DNA from: Takifugu bimaculatus
Lineage: Eukaryota; Chordata; Actinopteri; Tetraodontiformes; Tetraodontidae
Assembly: GCA_004026145.2 (NCBI GenBank)
Contig: CP034975.1
Coordinates: 3,819,375-3,883,374, forward strand
DNA: 64,000 nt
Direction of reading: 5' to 3'
The position numbers were made by a program, and so were the translations under genes. The notes below the pieces were generated by a model. The model saw only the letters and a list, made by a program, of their open reading frames with translations, made no database searches and had not been told where the DNA came from. Below, one piece after another: positions 22,446-34,059 of the stretch; the first letter of the stretch is position 1; each line of letters begins with the position of its first letter.

Positions 22446-23180
22446 AGAATTTAACAATATTTGTAAATGGCATGCGAATAGTCTACTTTTAACAACTATT
22501 CCCTACTCACCATGGTACTTTTATGATCCCCCCAAGTGCAGTTGAGAATGGACTTCACGACTTCAAAGGATTGTCAGTCTTACCACCTACTTGAAAAATC
22601 TTTATTTCTGTACATTAAATTATGATCATCTACAGTATGAAAGCGTATGAAGTCACATGGAACTCTCCTCTTTCGACCCACCCACTGCAGTTTATGCTGT
22701 AAAATAGAGGACAAAAAAGAGGCTTGTTTTTTTTTTTTTAACTAGCACACTATATCAGAGGTGATACAATGGACTGGTAAAAGATTTGTTCCTCAATTGA
22801 CTATGCTTCTAAAATCCTATCTCATCATCAGGTCCATTTCAATTATATCCACAGGACTTGCCTTGTTTCAAGAAAAACCTTTTTATTGAAACATTGAACA
22901 TCTCCAATCTGCACTTAGACTCACAGACTCCTATATGCATATGTCCTGCAAATGCAAGGATGTGAGGCTTTCTTTGGTTTGATGTGTGTACTACTCTGTC
23001 TAATGTCCTGGATTTCACTGCACCATGTTCTCTCACTGTGCTTCTTTTGAATGATACTACTCAACAAAATGGCATGCTGGAAAAGCCACATCCTTTTGTC
23101 AAACATCACTGCATCCAAAATGATGCTGGCTTAATGCTGAATGCCTCCACACATACATTGACATATGGCAAGAATCCATG
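22446..23180. other. Spacer, no gene recognised
   Basis: AT-rich, with a T run near 22727-22740. No supported coding or repeat family. Confidence 0.45.
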
Positions 23181-23480
23181 GTGTTGGAGCTGATACTACT
23201 GTGATATGACAATTGATAGCAGATATGTTGCTGAAAACCTTTATTTGCATTTAAAAAAAAACAAAAAAAACATAGATTCTTAGAGGCCTGGATATAGGGG
23301 GGTGGGGGTGGGGTGGGGTGTCACCACTGGGTAGTTTCCCCCTTCTTGTTTTCTCTGTCTTGCTCTTGCTCTTCGTTTTCTTTATTTCTGGTTGTGATGT
23401 ACCTGTGTTGTTTTCTGCTGTACTTATTTACATTTGAAAATTACATTTGAGCATGGAAAGACAAACAGCCAGTCACATTT
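23181..23480. repeat. OR5 3' flank, duplicated at 34.5 kb
   Basis: Corresponds to about 34515-34800 downstream of OR6, diverged but collinear (shared words TGACAATTG, CAGATA, TCTCTGTCTT). A G/T-rich stretch lies at 23298-23322. Confidence 0.55.
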
Positions 23481-23690
23481 ACAATCTTCCCTAAAGACAC
23501 TGTGGATTAGCCATTCCACCCTCTTCCCCAAATGCATGTTTTTTGAATATGGGAGGAAACCGGAGTTCACGGTGAGAAACCAGGGTGACAGAAAGAACAT
23601 GGAAATTTCACACAGAAATGACATTTGAACCCTGCTGGGAGGTAACAGTAATAACCACTGCAAAACTGATTCATCACTGTGCCACTTTTT
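23481..23690. mobile_element. Widespread teleost interspersed repeat, partial
   Basis: Contains GGGAGGAAACCGGAG, CACACAGAAATGACATTTGAACC and AACCACTGCAAAACTG-like words in the order of a very common fish repeat. A diverged copy follows OR6 at 34.8-35.06 kb and the other half of the family is at 36640-36900. The class is not assigned. Confidence 0.5.
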
Positions 23691-23726
23691 TCTTTATGAA
23701 ACAGGAATAGGGAGAAGGAATTGTTG

Positions 23727-24668
23727 CTACATGAAAATATTTATCTTGTGGCCAAGCAAAAATCTTTTACATGATTGTCTTATCTTTGGTAAGTTAAAAC
23801 CATACAAGAATGGGGTGATCATTGGTTGGATAAGGAGGAGGTATATAGATAGAATAATCCGTAATTTATCTGGTATCACTGCAGCATCAATCCTGGACTC
23901 TGAAAAGTGAAAAAGGGTGCCAAGAAACATGTTTGACAATGAGACAATCTGAGGAGTGCAGGTGGAGACGGCTTTCTGTGTATTTTCCTTTGAGGCCTTG
24001 AGACAAACACCCAAAATTTTCACATATGAGAATGAAATAAGACTAAATGGGACAACTATTGTCAAAAATGCAAATATCAGATCCGATATTTTGTCAATTG
24101 CTGAAACTGAACAGGCTAGTTGGATTATTAAATGGTAGTCACAGAACACTTTGTTGATGACATTTCCACAAAAGTCCAGATGGATAAAAAATGAGAATAA
24201 AACCAAAAAATTCATAACTGAATACCCCCACACACCTAAAATAATCTTACACACTCTCCCTGTGTTCATGAGGAGATTGTATTGTAAAGGATAGCAGATA
24301 GCAACGTACCTGTCGTAGGCCATTGCTGCTAAACTGCAAAACTCAACTGATGCAGATGTGTAAATATAACACATCTGCAGGAAACACCAGGGCACGGTGA
24401 CTTTGTGAGTATCTGAAAGCATTTGAGACAACATAAGAGGATACAACGATGTGCTGCCATTCAGTTCATTCACAAAGAGGTTACACAGTAACATGTACAT
24501 GGGCTCATGCAGCCTTTTGTCCTTGTAAATAATCAGAATTAAAACCAAATTCACCATCCAAATAGACACAAACCAGAAGAGCATGATGCCGAAATACACA
24601 TATTTCAACTCTCCAGTATCACCGTAGGCTGCAAGCACAAAATACATGGTCTCAGTTTTGTTCTCCAT
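23727..24668 (-). CDS. OR5: odorant receptor, intact
   Basis: A 313-residue OR, five residues longer than OR2 because of a C-terminal extension (GHKINIFM). It has NKT at residue 3, LHEPMY, MAYDRYVAIC, SYVKILGVCL in TM5/ICL3, STCTPQ and ITPFLYG in TM7. It lacks the leader microsatellite and the shared TATA block of OR1-OR4, so it has its own promoter. Its C-terminal half is almost identical to OR6, while its N-terminal half matches OR1/OR2-type copies. The frame is intact. Confidence 0.93.
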   Translation of the reverse strand: MENKTETMYFVLAAYGDTGELKYVYFGIMLFWFVSIWMVNLVLILIIYKDKRLHEPMYMLLCNLFVNELNGSTSLYPLMLSQMLSDTHKVTVPWCFLQMCYIYTSASVEFCSLAAMAYDRYVAICYPLQYNLLMNTGRVCKIILGVWGYSVMNFLVLFSFFIHLDFCGNVINKVFCDYHLIIQLACSVSAIDKISDLIFAFLTIVVPFSLISFSYVKILGVCLKASKENTQKAVSTCTPQIVSLSNMFLGTLFHFSESRIDAAVIPDKLRIILSIYLLLIQPMITPFLYGFNLPKIRQSCKRFLLGHKINIFM

Positions 24669-25363
24669 CTTTCACTCATGTGTCACATAGAAACTCAGAG
24701 CTTAGCAGTTCATCTAGTCCAGCAATGATGATGTTCCTTATTTCCTCACACAAAACCCCAGTCCAGGATTATACCTCCAATAGAGTTTTCTAAGAAACAA
24801 TTTCATTGATTTTCCCCATTGTACACTTTCATACTCAGCAAAGACATTTTCATAAAAATAAAATAGATACTATACTGTTTATAATGTAAAACAAAAATTA
24901 GTATCCAGATGTTTTAAAGCTTTCCCAACACGTGAGTAATCAATGGTCTCTGTATGGCGCTCTCAGCTGGGCAGGACAAAGGTTTCCTCTGATTTTGTAC
25001 TTTTACTGTTGTGGGCTGGACAAAACCACAGAAGTGATCTGCATATTCCACTTCTATGGGTGAATTTAGAAGATTACATACCTATAATCATTATTACAGT
25101 TCCATTTTAGCAACCTGATGATCTAAAAGCTACATTTATAAGTAACAATACAATAGGCGCCATGACAACTATGCTACCAGACAACTTTACCTTCCAAACT
25201 ATATATCAACAACTACAACAAATAGTTATTTTAAGTGTTAAGCACCACACTGATCAGCATATAAAATGAGATGAACTGTGGTTATTGAAAGAACACTAAA
25301 TCCAAGACTGAGACTAGCAGCCTGGAAAGAAGACCAAGAACTGACTGTAAACTTGGACTTGCC
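24669..25363. other. OR5 upstream region
   Basis: Upstream DNA of OR5 (minus strand). A weakly conserved promoter-like block near 24955-25030 corresponds to the OR1-OR4 block (GCTGGGCAGGACAAAGG) but has a poor TATA match. No coding recognised. Confidence 0.4.
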
Positions 25364-25371
25364 CTTACATC

Positions 25372-26070
25372 CAATGTTCCCTCTAAGCTGAGCGCTTGCG
25401 CAATTGCGCACTGCTTGCACATACTCAGCGCACAAGAAAAACTATGCAGCGCACAAAATAAAATTCAACAGAAACGTATGAATTAATATCTAATTTTAGA
25501 ACTGATATAATCTAGTTAATTAGACCAGTAATATTGTTTTCTTTATTGTTTTTTGCTGCCAATCATAGCATTGACAGTGTTTGCGTATGTGCTCTGCCTT
25601 TACTCGCCGTGCACGTTAGCTAGCTAACAACAGTGCAGCGGAATTAAGAGACTGCAAATGCTAATCCCTTATCATGGCGAAATGAACGGACAGAGACACA
25701 TCCACTCATCAAGCCAAAGTAAAAAAGAAATGCGGTTCTTTTAAGATGGAATGGCTGTCGGAGTATGTGCAAATAGAAGAACAAGCGGTGAAACTGAGTG
25801 ACTCTTCCTATGGTTAAAGCAGGACTCTCATATATAACATAGTACACGTCTCATGAACAAGAAGATTTTTGCCTTTTTCATTTTATGTGCTGCTGTCATT
25901 TGATTCTTTTAATAAGCCATGTAATTTGCTATGATCCAAGGTTTTGAACAAGTGTGATACTGGTGTGTGGCCTACAGGGTGCCCATCTGATGTTGTTCAC
26001 AGTGGTCCTCAGTGTGCTCAGGGAGCTTGTGTGTCTGCTCAGACACATGAAAAATTAGAGGGAATCATTG
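25372..26070. mobile_element. Non-autonomous hAT transposon (MITE) with 8-bp target duplication
   Basis: The left end reads CAATGTTCCCTCTAA and the right end is its inverse, TTAGAGGGAATCATTG. The 8 bases CTTACATC flank it on both sides (25364-25371 and 26071-26078), the target-duplication length of the hAT superfamily. It is 699 bp with no transposase frame. The end sequence suggests the Tip100/Zaphod group, from memory. The intact duplication means no rearrangement since insertion. Confidence 0.85.
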
Positions 26071-26080
26071 CTTACATCCA

Positions 26081-27850
26081 CAGAGTCTTCCCAACCAACC
26101 AACCAACCAACCAACCAACAACCAATCTTTATTTATATAGCATCTGTTACAATACAAATTGTTTACAATACAATTGTTGGCGCTTTACAGAATTTTAGGG
26201 CCTGACCCCCACCAAGCAACAGTGGCAAGGAAAAACTCCCCTTTAACAGGAAGAAACCTTGAGCAAGACAAGGCTCAGATAGGGGGAACCTCCTGCTGAT
26301 GGCCGGCTGGGTAGAGAGAGAGGAGAAGGGGGAGGACACGTAGAGGAGAGAATAGGTAGAACAAAGTAATACATTATATTAATTAAAATAAGCTGCCGGT
26401 AGAGTCGGGTTGGGTGGGTCAGTGGGGTTGGAGGTCAGTAGGTCAGTAAACGGCTTATGAAGGCGGCGATACCTGTAGATGAATGGGGGGGGGGGTGCAG
26501 AGAAACTACTAAACTACTAAATAATATCACTGATCTACTTGGTGAGGAGAGGAGAGGAGAGGAGACCATGACCCAGTGGGGTGACAGAGGCCTGTCAGGT
26601 GATCATTTTTCTGGACCTCGGAAGTCTCGGCCTATAGCAGCATAACTAAGATGTTAACCTAATGATTAGACGACCCCCTAAGTATGATCATTTGTCTGTC
26701 TAGGATAATAACTGAAACTACAGAATTAGTGATAATAAGCTTTTTCAAAGAGGTAGGTTTTAAGTCTAATCTTAAAAGTCGAGATGGAGTCAGCCTCCTG
26801 TACCTGGACAGGGAGCTGGTTCCACAGCAGGGGGACCTGGTAGCTAAATGCTCGGCCCCCCATTCTACTCCTAGAGACTCTGGGAACCACAAGTAGACCA
26901 GCATTCTGAGAGCGGAGTGGTCCTATTGGGCTGGTAAGGTGTCTCTAGCTCCTCCAGGTAGGATGGAGCTAGGCCTCTGACGACCTTGTAGGTCAAAAGA
27001 AGGGTTTTAAAAATTATTCTAAATTTAACGGGCAGCCAATGAAGAGACGCCAGTACAGGAGTCATGTGATCTCTTTTGTCAATACCTGTCAGAACTCTGG
27101 CTGCAGCATTTTGGATCACCTGGAGGCTTCTTAAAGAGTTGTTTGGACACCCTGATAATAAAGAGTTACAATAGTCCAGCCTGGAAGTAACAAATGCATG
27201 GACTAACTTTTCAGCATCATACTGCGTCAGTAGTTTCCTGAGCTTTGCAATGTTCTATAGACTATTTTGATGCGTGAGTTAAAGGACAGATTCTGGTCAA
27301 AAGTTACTGCAAGATTCCTCACAGAAAGACTAGATGCTAAGGAGATACCATCTAGGGTGACAATGTGATCTAATTTATTCATGAGAGGTTCAGGACCTCA
27401 GTTTTTCCCGAGTTAAGGAGAAGGAACTTTGAAGACATCCCGGACTTTACTGTCTTTAAGACAGGTCTGAAGCTTTACTAACTGCCTCTGGTTTCATGGA
27501 TAAATAAAGCTGAGTGTCATCAGCTTAACAAAATTTATTCCAAGCTGCTGAATAAAGTTTCCTAAGGGAAGCATGTACAAGGTGAAAAGGATTGGTCCAA
27601 GTACAGAACCTTGTGGAACTCCATGGCTAACCCTACTGTATGAAGAGGGAACGCCATGGACATGAGCAAACTATCTGACAAATATGATCTAAACCAGTCT
27701 AGTGTCCCTTTAATCCCAATCATATGTTCCAGTCTCTGTAACAGGGTGGTGTGATCAACTGTATCAAAAGCAGCACTGAGGTCCAGCAGAACCAGCATAG
27801 AAACCAGTCCTATGATCTGAAGCTATTAGATCATTAGTAACTGTTGGGAG
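26081..27850 (-). mobile_element. L2-type LINE, 3' half
   Basis: Minus-strand remnant of a CR1/L2-clade retrotransposon. Near 27800 it reads LVLLDLSAAFDTVDH (reverse-transcriptase palm), and at 27119-26871 the typical L2 C-terminal block IQNAAARVL...SLHWLPVKFRI. The 3' UTR follows and ends in a (CCAA)n tract at about 26092-26120, the tail of the element on this strand. Stops and frameshifts are many. The 5' half lies beyond a Rex3 insertion, at 30088-31080. A second copy of its 3' end is at 37645-37950. Confidence 0.75.
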
Positions 27851-27924
27851 CAGCTTGTACCAGGACCTGAAAGCAGGCATCACACAGTGGAGGGTGGTGT
27901 CCGAAAAACTCTTTTATTGGAGGT

Positions 27925-30086
27925 AACAGGTAAATGGCTGTCCAGGGGGCATCCTAACTAGATGCCCAAGCCACCTCATCTGGCTCCTCTCAACGCGGAG
28001 GAGCAGCGGCTCTACTCCGAGCTCCTCCCGGATGGCAGAGCTTCTCGCCCTATCTCTAAGGGAGAGCCGAGCCACCCTACGGAAGGAAGCTCATTTCGGC
28101 TGCCTCTACCCGTGATCTTGTTCTTTCGGTCATTACCCAAAGCTCATGACCATAGGTGAGGGTAGGAACAAAGATCGACCGGTAAATTCTCTTAGCCACT
28201 ACAGACTGGTGCAGAGTCCGCATTACTGCGGACGCCGCACCGATCCGCCTGTCGACCTCCTGCTCCATTCTTCCCTCACTTGTGAACAAGACCCCGAGGT
28301 ACTTGAACTCCTCCACTTGGGGCAGGATCTCCTCCTTGACCCGGAGAAGGCACTCCACCTTTTTCCAGTTGAGAACCATGGCCTTGGATTTGGAGGTGCT
28401 GATTTTCATCCCAAGCCGTTTCACGTGCGGCGGCGAACCGATCCAGTGATAGTTGGAGGTCACGGGTCAATGACACCAACAGGACCACATCATCTGCAAA
28501 AAGCAGAGACCCGATCCTGAGGTCACCAAACCGGACCCCCTCAACACCATGACTGCACCTAGAAATTCTGTCATGAACAGAATCGGTGACAAGGGGCAGC
28601 CCTGGCGGAGACCAACCCTCACCAGAAACTAGTTCGACTTACTGCCAGCAATGCGGACCAAACTCTGACACCGATCGTACAGGGAGCGGACGGCCCGTAT
28701 CAGCGGGCCCGACACCCCATACTCTTGGAGGACCCCCTACAGGACCCCCGAGGGACACGGTCGAATGCCTTCTCCAAGTCCACAAAACACATGTGGACTG
28801 GTTGGGCAAACTCTCATGCACCCTCGAGGACCCTGCTGAGGGTGTAGAGCTGGTCCACTGTTCCACGCCCAGGACGAAAACCACATTGCTCCTCCTGAAT
28901 CTGAGGTTCGACTATCCGGTGGACCCTCCTCTCCAGTACCCCTGAATAGACCTTACCAGGGAGGCTGAGGAGTGTGATCCCCCTATAGTTGGAACACACC
29001 CTCCGGTCCCCCTTCTTAAAAAGAGGGACTACCACTCCGGTCTGCCAATCCAGCGGCACTGTCCCCCGACGTCCACGCGATGTTGCAGAGTCGAGTCAAC
29101 CACGACAGCCCTACAACATCCAGAGCCTTAAGGAACTCTGGGTGGATCTCATCCACCGAGGAGTTTTTTGACTACCTCGGCAACTTCAGCCCCGGAGATA
29201 TGAGAGCCTATACCCAGGTCCCCAGGCCCTACTTCCTCACTGGAAGGCGTAGTTGGTGGGATTGAGGAGGTCCTCGAAGTATTCCTTTCACCGATCCACA
29301 ACATCCCGAGTTGAGGTCAGCAGCACACCATCACCACTATACACAGTGTTGACAGTGCACTGCTTCCCCTTCCTCAGATGCCTGATGGTGGTCCAGAACC
29401 TTTTTGAGGCCATCCAAAAGTCGTTCTCCATGGCCTCACCGAACTCTTCCCCTGCCCGTCGCCTCTCACCATCGGCAACTCCAGAGTGGTAGAGAGTCCA
29501 ACCCCTCTCGAGAAGACTGGTTCCAGAGCCCTTGCCGTGCGTCGAGGTGAGGCCAACTATATCTAGTCGGAACTTCTCAACCTCGCGCACCAACTCAGGC
29601 TCCTTTCCCACCAGAGAGGTGAAATTCCATGTCCCTAGAGCCAGTTTATGCAGCCGGGGATCAGACAGCCATGGTCCCTGCCTTTGGCCTGCTACCCAAA
29701 ACACAATGCACCCGACCCCCTTGGCCCCTCCTGCAGGTGGTGAGCCCACGGGAAGGGTGTCCCATGTTGCCTTCTTCGGGCTGTGCCCGCCGGACTCCGT
29801 GGGCAGAGGTCCAGCCACCAGGCGCTCGCCAACGTGCCCCACCCCCAGGCCTGGCTCCAGAAGGGGGCCCCGGTGACCCGCATCCGGGCAAGGGAAACTT
29901 GGCACCAATGTTGTTTTTCATCATGAGGGGGTCCTGGGCTACGCTTTGTCTGATCCCTCACCTAGGACCTGTTTGCCATGGGTGGCCCTACCAGGGGCAT
30001 ATAGCCCCAGACAACGGAGCTCCTAGGATCATTGGGACACGCAAACCACTCCACCACGATAAGGTGGTAGCCCAGGAGGGGACCCC
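27925..30086 (-). mobile_element. Rex3 retrotransposon (RTE clade), degraded
   Basis: From 5' to 3' on the minus strand: a Rex3-type 5' end (GTCCCCTCCTGGGCTACC near 30084), an endonuclease start (LGTWNFTSLVGKEPELV, about 29630), an internal deletion, a reverse-transcriptase palm (FKKGDRRVCSNYRGITLLS, about 29015-28960) and a C-terminal block (VEEFKYLGVLFTSEGRM and VPTLTYGHELWVM, 28310-28130). The plus-strand word GGCAGCCCTGGCGGAG at 28594 is the site widely used to amplify Rex3 in fish. Frameshifts and stops show it is dead. It splits an L2 LINE. The 3' boundary is approximate. Confidence 0.82.
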
Positions 30087-30087
30087 G

Positions 30088-31080
30088 ACCTGTAACACGA
30101 GGAATATGATAATTAAGATGGGTAGGAGGAGTACATTCATTTAAGCTAACATGCTCCTCCTGAAGCCAGGTCTCAGTAAGACAGAATAAATCAATGTGGT
30201 GATCGGCTACCAGGTCATGCACTAACAGGGAACGTGGAACACAGAGTACCTCTATAGTGTTATATACAGTATGTTATTGTTGGTGGATGAGGGTTCTACG
30301 GAAACAGCAGAGAGATGAGTAAGACTACAACTCTGCATCCTGGTCTGGACCCTGGTTTGTCAGGTCAGTTTTGGTCAAATAAATTTGGCCAAGTTACTAG
30401 AAATGAGAGAGGCACCATCCCTGGAGGCCAGATTGGGGAGGGGACCAGAGAATGTCTACGGAGTCCGACATTGTTTTTGTGTAATTGCACACCGACTATA
30501 TGTTAATTTTGGTGACCTCTGACTGACGAAGCCAGGTGTCCTTTGCTCCGACGTGAACTTTATCGAATACATGTTTACTTCTTGTCAGCAGCTTTAAATT
30601 GGCTTCTGTGTCACCTGCTCTGGCCCCCGGAATGCACCTAACTATGGTCGCTGGAGTCGGCTTCATGTAGCGCAAAACAGAGTCGCCAATTGCCAGAGTC
30701 GGTTTCTCAGCGGGTGTGTCGCCGAGTGGTGAAAAACGGTTAGCTACGGGAAGTGGTTGGTGGTGCACCGTGGGCCTTTGGTTTGGGCTATGCTTCCTGT
30801 GAACCGTCACCCAGCCGCCCTGGCTAGCTGGATGCTCGGCTGCTGCTGGGGGACAGCTAGCTTTAGCTACGCTAGTCACCTACCTTCTCCTGGCTACCTG
30901 ATGCAACTCCAGACAACTCCAAGCTACGGAACCGTGTCTCAAGCTTGCTAAGTTTTGCCTCCAGAGCCATAAATAAAATGCACTTTCGGCACCTATTCCC
31001 TTAACTAAAGGAGGCAGAAGAGTAACTAAACATTTCACACACTGAACAGACACAGGGTGAGACACCCAGTGAAACAGATG
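30088..31080 (-). mobile_element. L2-type LINE, 5' half with ORF1 esterase
   Basis: Minus-strand part upstream of the Rex3 insertion. ORF1 (about 30880-30496) shows a GDSL/SGNH-type esterase: IGDSVLRYMK with the GDS nucleophile block and, further on, HVGAKDTWLRQS, where the usual GTND has become GAKD. Esterase ORF1 proteins are known from fish L2 elements. The start of ORF2 follows (HDLVADHHIDLFCLTETWL, endonuclease N-terminus, about 30222-30160) and is cut at 30088. It is in line with 26081-27850. Confidence 0.72.
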
Positions 31081-31130
31081 GTGAGGCCATGCTAGTGCTA
31101 ATGATCGGTTCGAATCGGCAGAGTCCTGTA

Positions 31131-32518
31131 CCGTATTTTCACGACTATAAGGCGCACCTAAAAGCCTAGAATTTTCTAAAAAAATCTACAGTGTGCCTTT
31201 TAACCCGGAGCGCCTTTTGTATGGATTACGGTAATATTGGTTAATCGCGGCTACCGTAGTCAGTAGGCATGGCCGAGGTAACAGCAGTAAATTCAGTCCC
31301 AAACCATTTCTGTCTGTAAAGACCCCAAAATGGCTCCTTGCAAGAGATGTGCTTACGACGCAGAGTTCAAACCAAAGGCTATCAGTCACGCAGTTGAACA
31401 CGGAAATAGAGCAGCGGCAAGAGAATTTAACATGAACGAACCAATGGTGCGGAAGTGGAGGAAGCAACAAGATGACCTGCGCCAGGTAAAGAAGACTCAA
31501 CGGAGCTTCTGAGGAAACAAAGCAAGAAGTGGATTAACAAAGGAACTGCAGCCGCTAAATATTGGTGTCAACAGGGCATTCAAAACTAGACTGCGAACTG
31601 CGTGGGAGCGGTGGATGACGAACGGCGAACACACGTTCACCAAGACGGGGAGACGGCGCCGAGCGTCATACGTCACTATCTGCCAGTGGATCGTAAATGC
31701 CTGGGCATCGACCGTGGTCCGAGCTTTCAGGAAGGCAGGGATTGTCACTGAAATGCCAGACAACACCAGCGACACCGACCCTGATGACGACTTTGACGAG
31801 ACGGAGCCAGCCATGTTGGACGCCGTATTCACAAAGCTGTTCAATTCGGACACCGAAGAAGAAGAATTCGAGGGATTCCTGGATGAGGAATGAACTGATT
31901 AAGTGAGCTTTACGTGTTTCTCTTGTGTGTTTACAACTTAACAAGGCTGGTCATACTGTGAATATGGACATTACCGTTTGAACAACGTTGTTATATTGCT
32001 ATTGTTATATTGCTATTGCTATCGCTTTGCACTACTTCGAGAGTTCGAGTTACCGTATATTGTGTTTGCACTAACGTTTGATTTACCACAACGGTACTAC
32101 GTGATAAAAATGTTGCACTAAATAGAAGATTTATTAAACTCCACTATCCACTTGTGATAAAAATGTTGCACTGCCTGTTATAACTCGCTGTTATTAAACG
32201 AACTGTGTTACGCGAAAACACTACGTCACTTGGGAAAAATAATAAAACAGCTGTTTATTCATTTTGGGAGTGAATGGAGTTGTGAGAACGCCGGTTTGTA
32301 TTCTATTAATAAAGTTTGACTGACTTATCTGACTGTTTTGACATTCCTTTTAGCGCAGCTCGATCTAGTGAATGCGTCATGAAACCACAGGCACTACGCA
32401 GTTTCTATGCTATGCGCCTTATAACACGGTGCGCCCTGTGTATGAAAATATTTCTAATAGGCCGTTAATTGAAGGTGCGCCCTATAATACGGTGCACCTT
32501 GTGGTTGTGAAAATACGG
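31131..32518 (+). mobile_element. Pogo-like DNA transposon, internally deleted
   Basis: Terminal inverted repeats begin CCGTATTTTCACGACTATAA on the left and end in the inverse with a few changes on the right; TA flanks both ends (31129-31130, 32519-32520), as in Tc1/mariner-pogo elements. From 31330 it encodes a pogo/CENP-B-type DNA-binding N-terminus (YDAEFKPKAISHAVEHGNRA, AAREFNMNEPMVRKW). A frameshift follows, then the transposase C-terminus from about 31610 (ERWMTNGEHTFTKT with a D/E-rich tail). The central DDE region is missing, so it cannot move alone. The three elements in the 40-62 kb array are related but carry only the C-terminal half. Confidence 0.8.
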
Positions 32519-32520
32519 TA

Positions 32521-33165
32521 TTTGTTTAATATGAATTATTTCTCCTTGTTATCAAGTAACTAGAATTTCCCAAGTATTCAATTTCAAATAAAGTGAATCC
32601 AACACACACCGTGCTCGGTGCACCAACGAATTCTATTAAGAAGACAGGAAGTGATGCAATACGTTACCCGACCCTTATCTGCAAAGATGTCCCTATAATG
32701 CTCTCATCTTTTGAATCATCTCTGTCCAGTTATGACTGAAGAAGATTGAATTTAGGTAGAAGTAAAAGCCCATGTTGGTGCTGAAACTGTGAGGGTCAAG
32801 TGACCAAATGGTGAGGTTTTTGTAAACAATGCCATCACAAGACTCATCCTCAAGACCAGGAAGCTCTGGTCGAAAGCACATAAGAACAAAACTGCATCAG
32901 CTATGGTTTTTCAGAGGTGGCAGAAAATAAAGAGTGTAGAGAAGGATGCTGGTGTGATGCCAGCCTGGTAAAATATCTGTATTGACATAGTTATTGACTG
33001 ATCTCAGCCACAATAGGAATTACAGAGAGAATTGGTGTTTGCAGACCAGTCAAGTTGGTCAGCACAGCCAAGTAAATTTTGGTCTGGTTGATGTGAACAC
33101 ATCCTACATTGATGAAAACAGGCTATAACATAGGTCTGCACTTCCAGAAGGTGACTAACAGCTCT
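32521..33165. other. Spacer, possible degraded Tc1 C-terminal half
   Basis: Adjoins the Tc1-like remnant on its 3' side (minus strand). Some words recall a transposon body, but nothing firm can be read. Confidence 0.3.
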
Positions 33166-33169
33166 TTGG

Positions 33170-33560
33170 TGGTGTTGAGGGGGAAATGGTTTGATCTACC
33201 AAATAATAGTTTCTCACAGAGAGCCCAGATTGATGGATAGCTGCAGTGGTGGTTGACCTTCTAGGACTTTTTCCTATGTAAATGCAGGATCTCTGGAGCT
33301 CAGCCAGAGCGTCCATTGTGTTCTTGGTTTTGTTTATTACACAACTCCTTCCAATTCCGATTTTTCCATTTGGTCAAACAGCCAGCAATGGTAGGAGTTC
33401 TGGTTCTTTTGAACTTATTCCATTTCAGAATGTGGAGGCCAATTTGCTCCTGGGATCCTTTAGTGCCACATAATTTTTTAAGGCCATTCCAATGTGTGCT
33501 TCAGCAATCATTTTATTTTGTGGATTACAAAGAGTTGGATTATTATCCTGTGCAGTGGTC
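33170..33560 (-). mobile_element. Tc1-like transposase remnant
   Basis: The minus strand contains decayed forms of the N-terminal helix-turn-helix part of a Tc1-like transposase: words matching TVASIILKWK-type and TKNPMVTLAELQ-type blocks, the latter near 33325-33290 as a degraded PRTQWTLWLSSRD. Stops are frequent and no terminal repeats were found. Confidence 0.5.
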
Positions 33561-34055
33561 TTGTCAATCTATTCTTACGGAAACTGTTTTGTCTTAAATT
33601 AAAACCTTTCTTTGATTAAACCTCCATTGTTTGTGTGCTGAATTTGGGTCCAGATTCGTTATGTGACACCTTTTTAGACTTTTTTTTCTGACAATATGGA
33701 GTTGAATCTACATTTCTGACTATTTAACATGTATGTAAAATTTTACATTTCTTCTACCATGTGAGGGCTGGTGTGTGAGGCCCAGTTTATAAAAGGGAAA
33801 TGATGTGGAGGAACAAAGTTTGGAGTGCAAAATCTTTAATGTTATAGGAAGCTGGTGGATATACACGAAATGGCTAGCCGATTCAGGCAACCAAGCAGCC
33901 AAGGAGCATGTAAAAATCCAGAAACAAAGAACAAACCTTTATTACACAGAAGGGAAACAAGAAGTAATGTGAAGTAAAAATTTATGCAGAGCTATACTAA
34001 TCTGAAACATCATTAGGTTGAATTAAATGCTAAATGTTTTTTGTAAGATTTAGAG
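33561..34055. other. Spacer, no gene recognised
   Basis: AT-rich sequence with no supported feature. Confidence 0.4.
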
Positions 34056-34059
34056 CTTC

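Noticed and set aside
28146..29171. Several plus-strand frames of 60-124 codons in the Rex3 region
   Set aside because: They are antisense shadows of the Rex3 reverse transcriptase, which reads on the minus strand.
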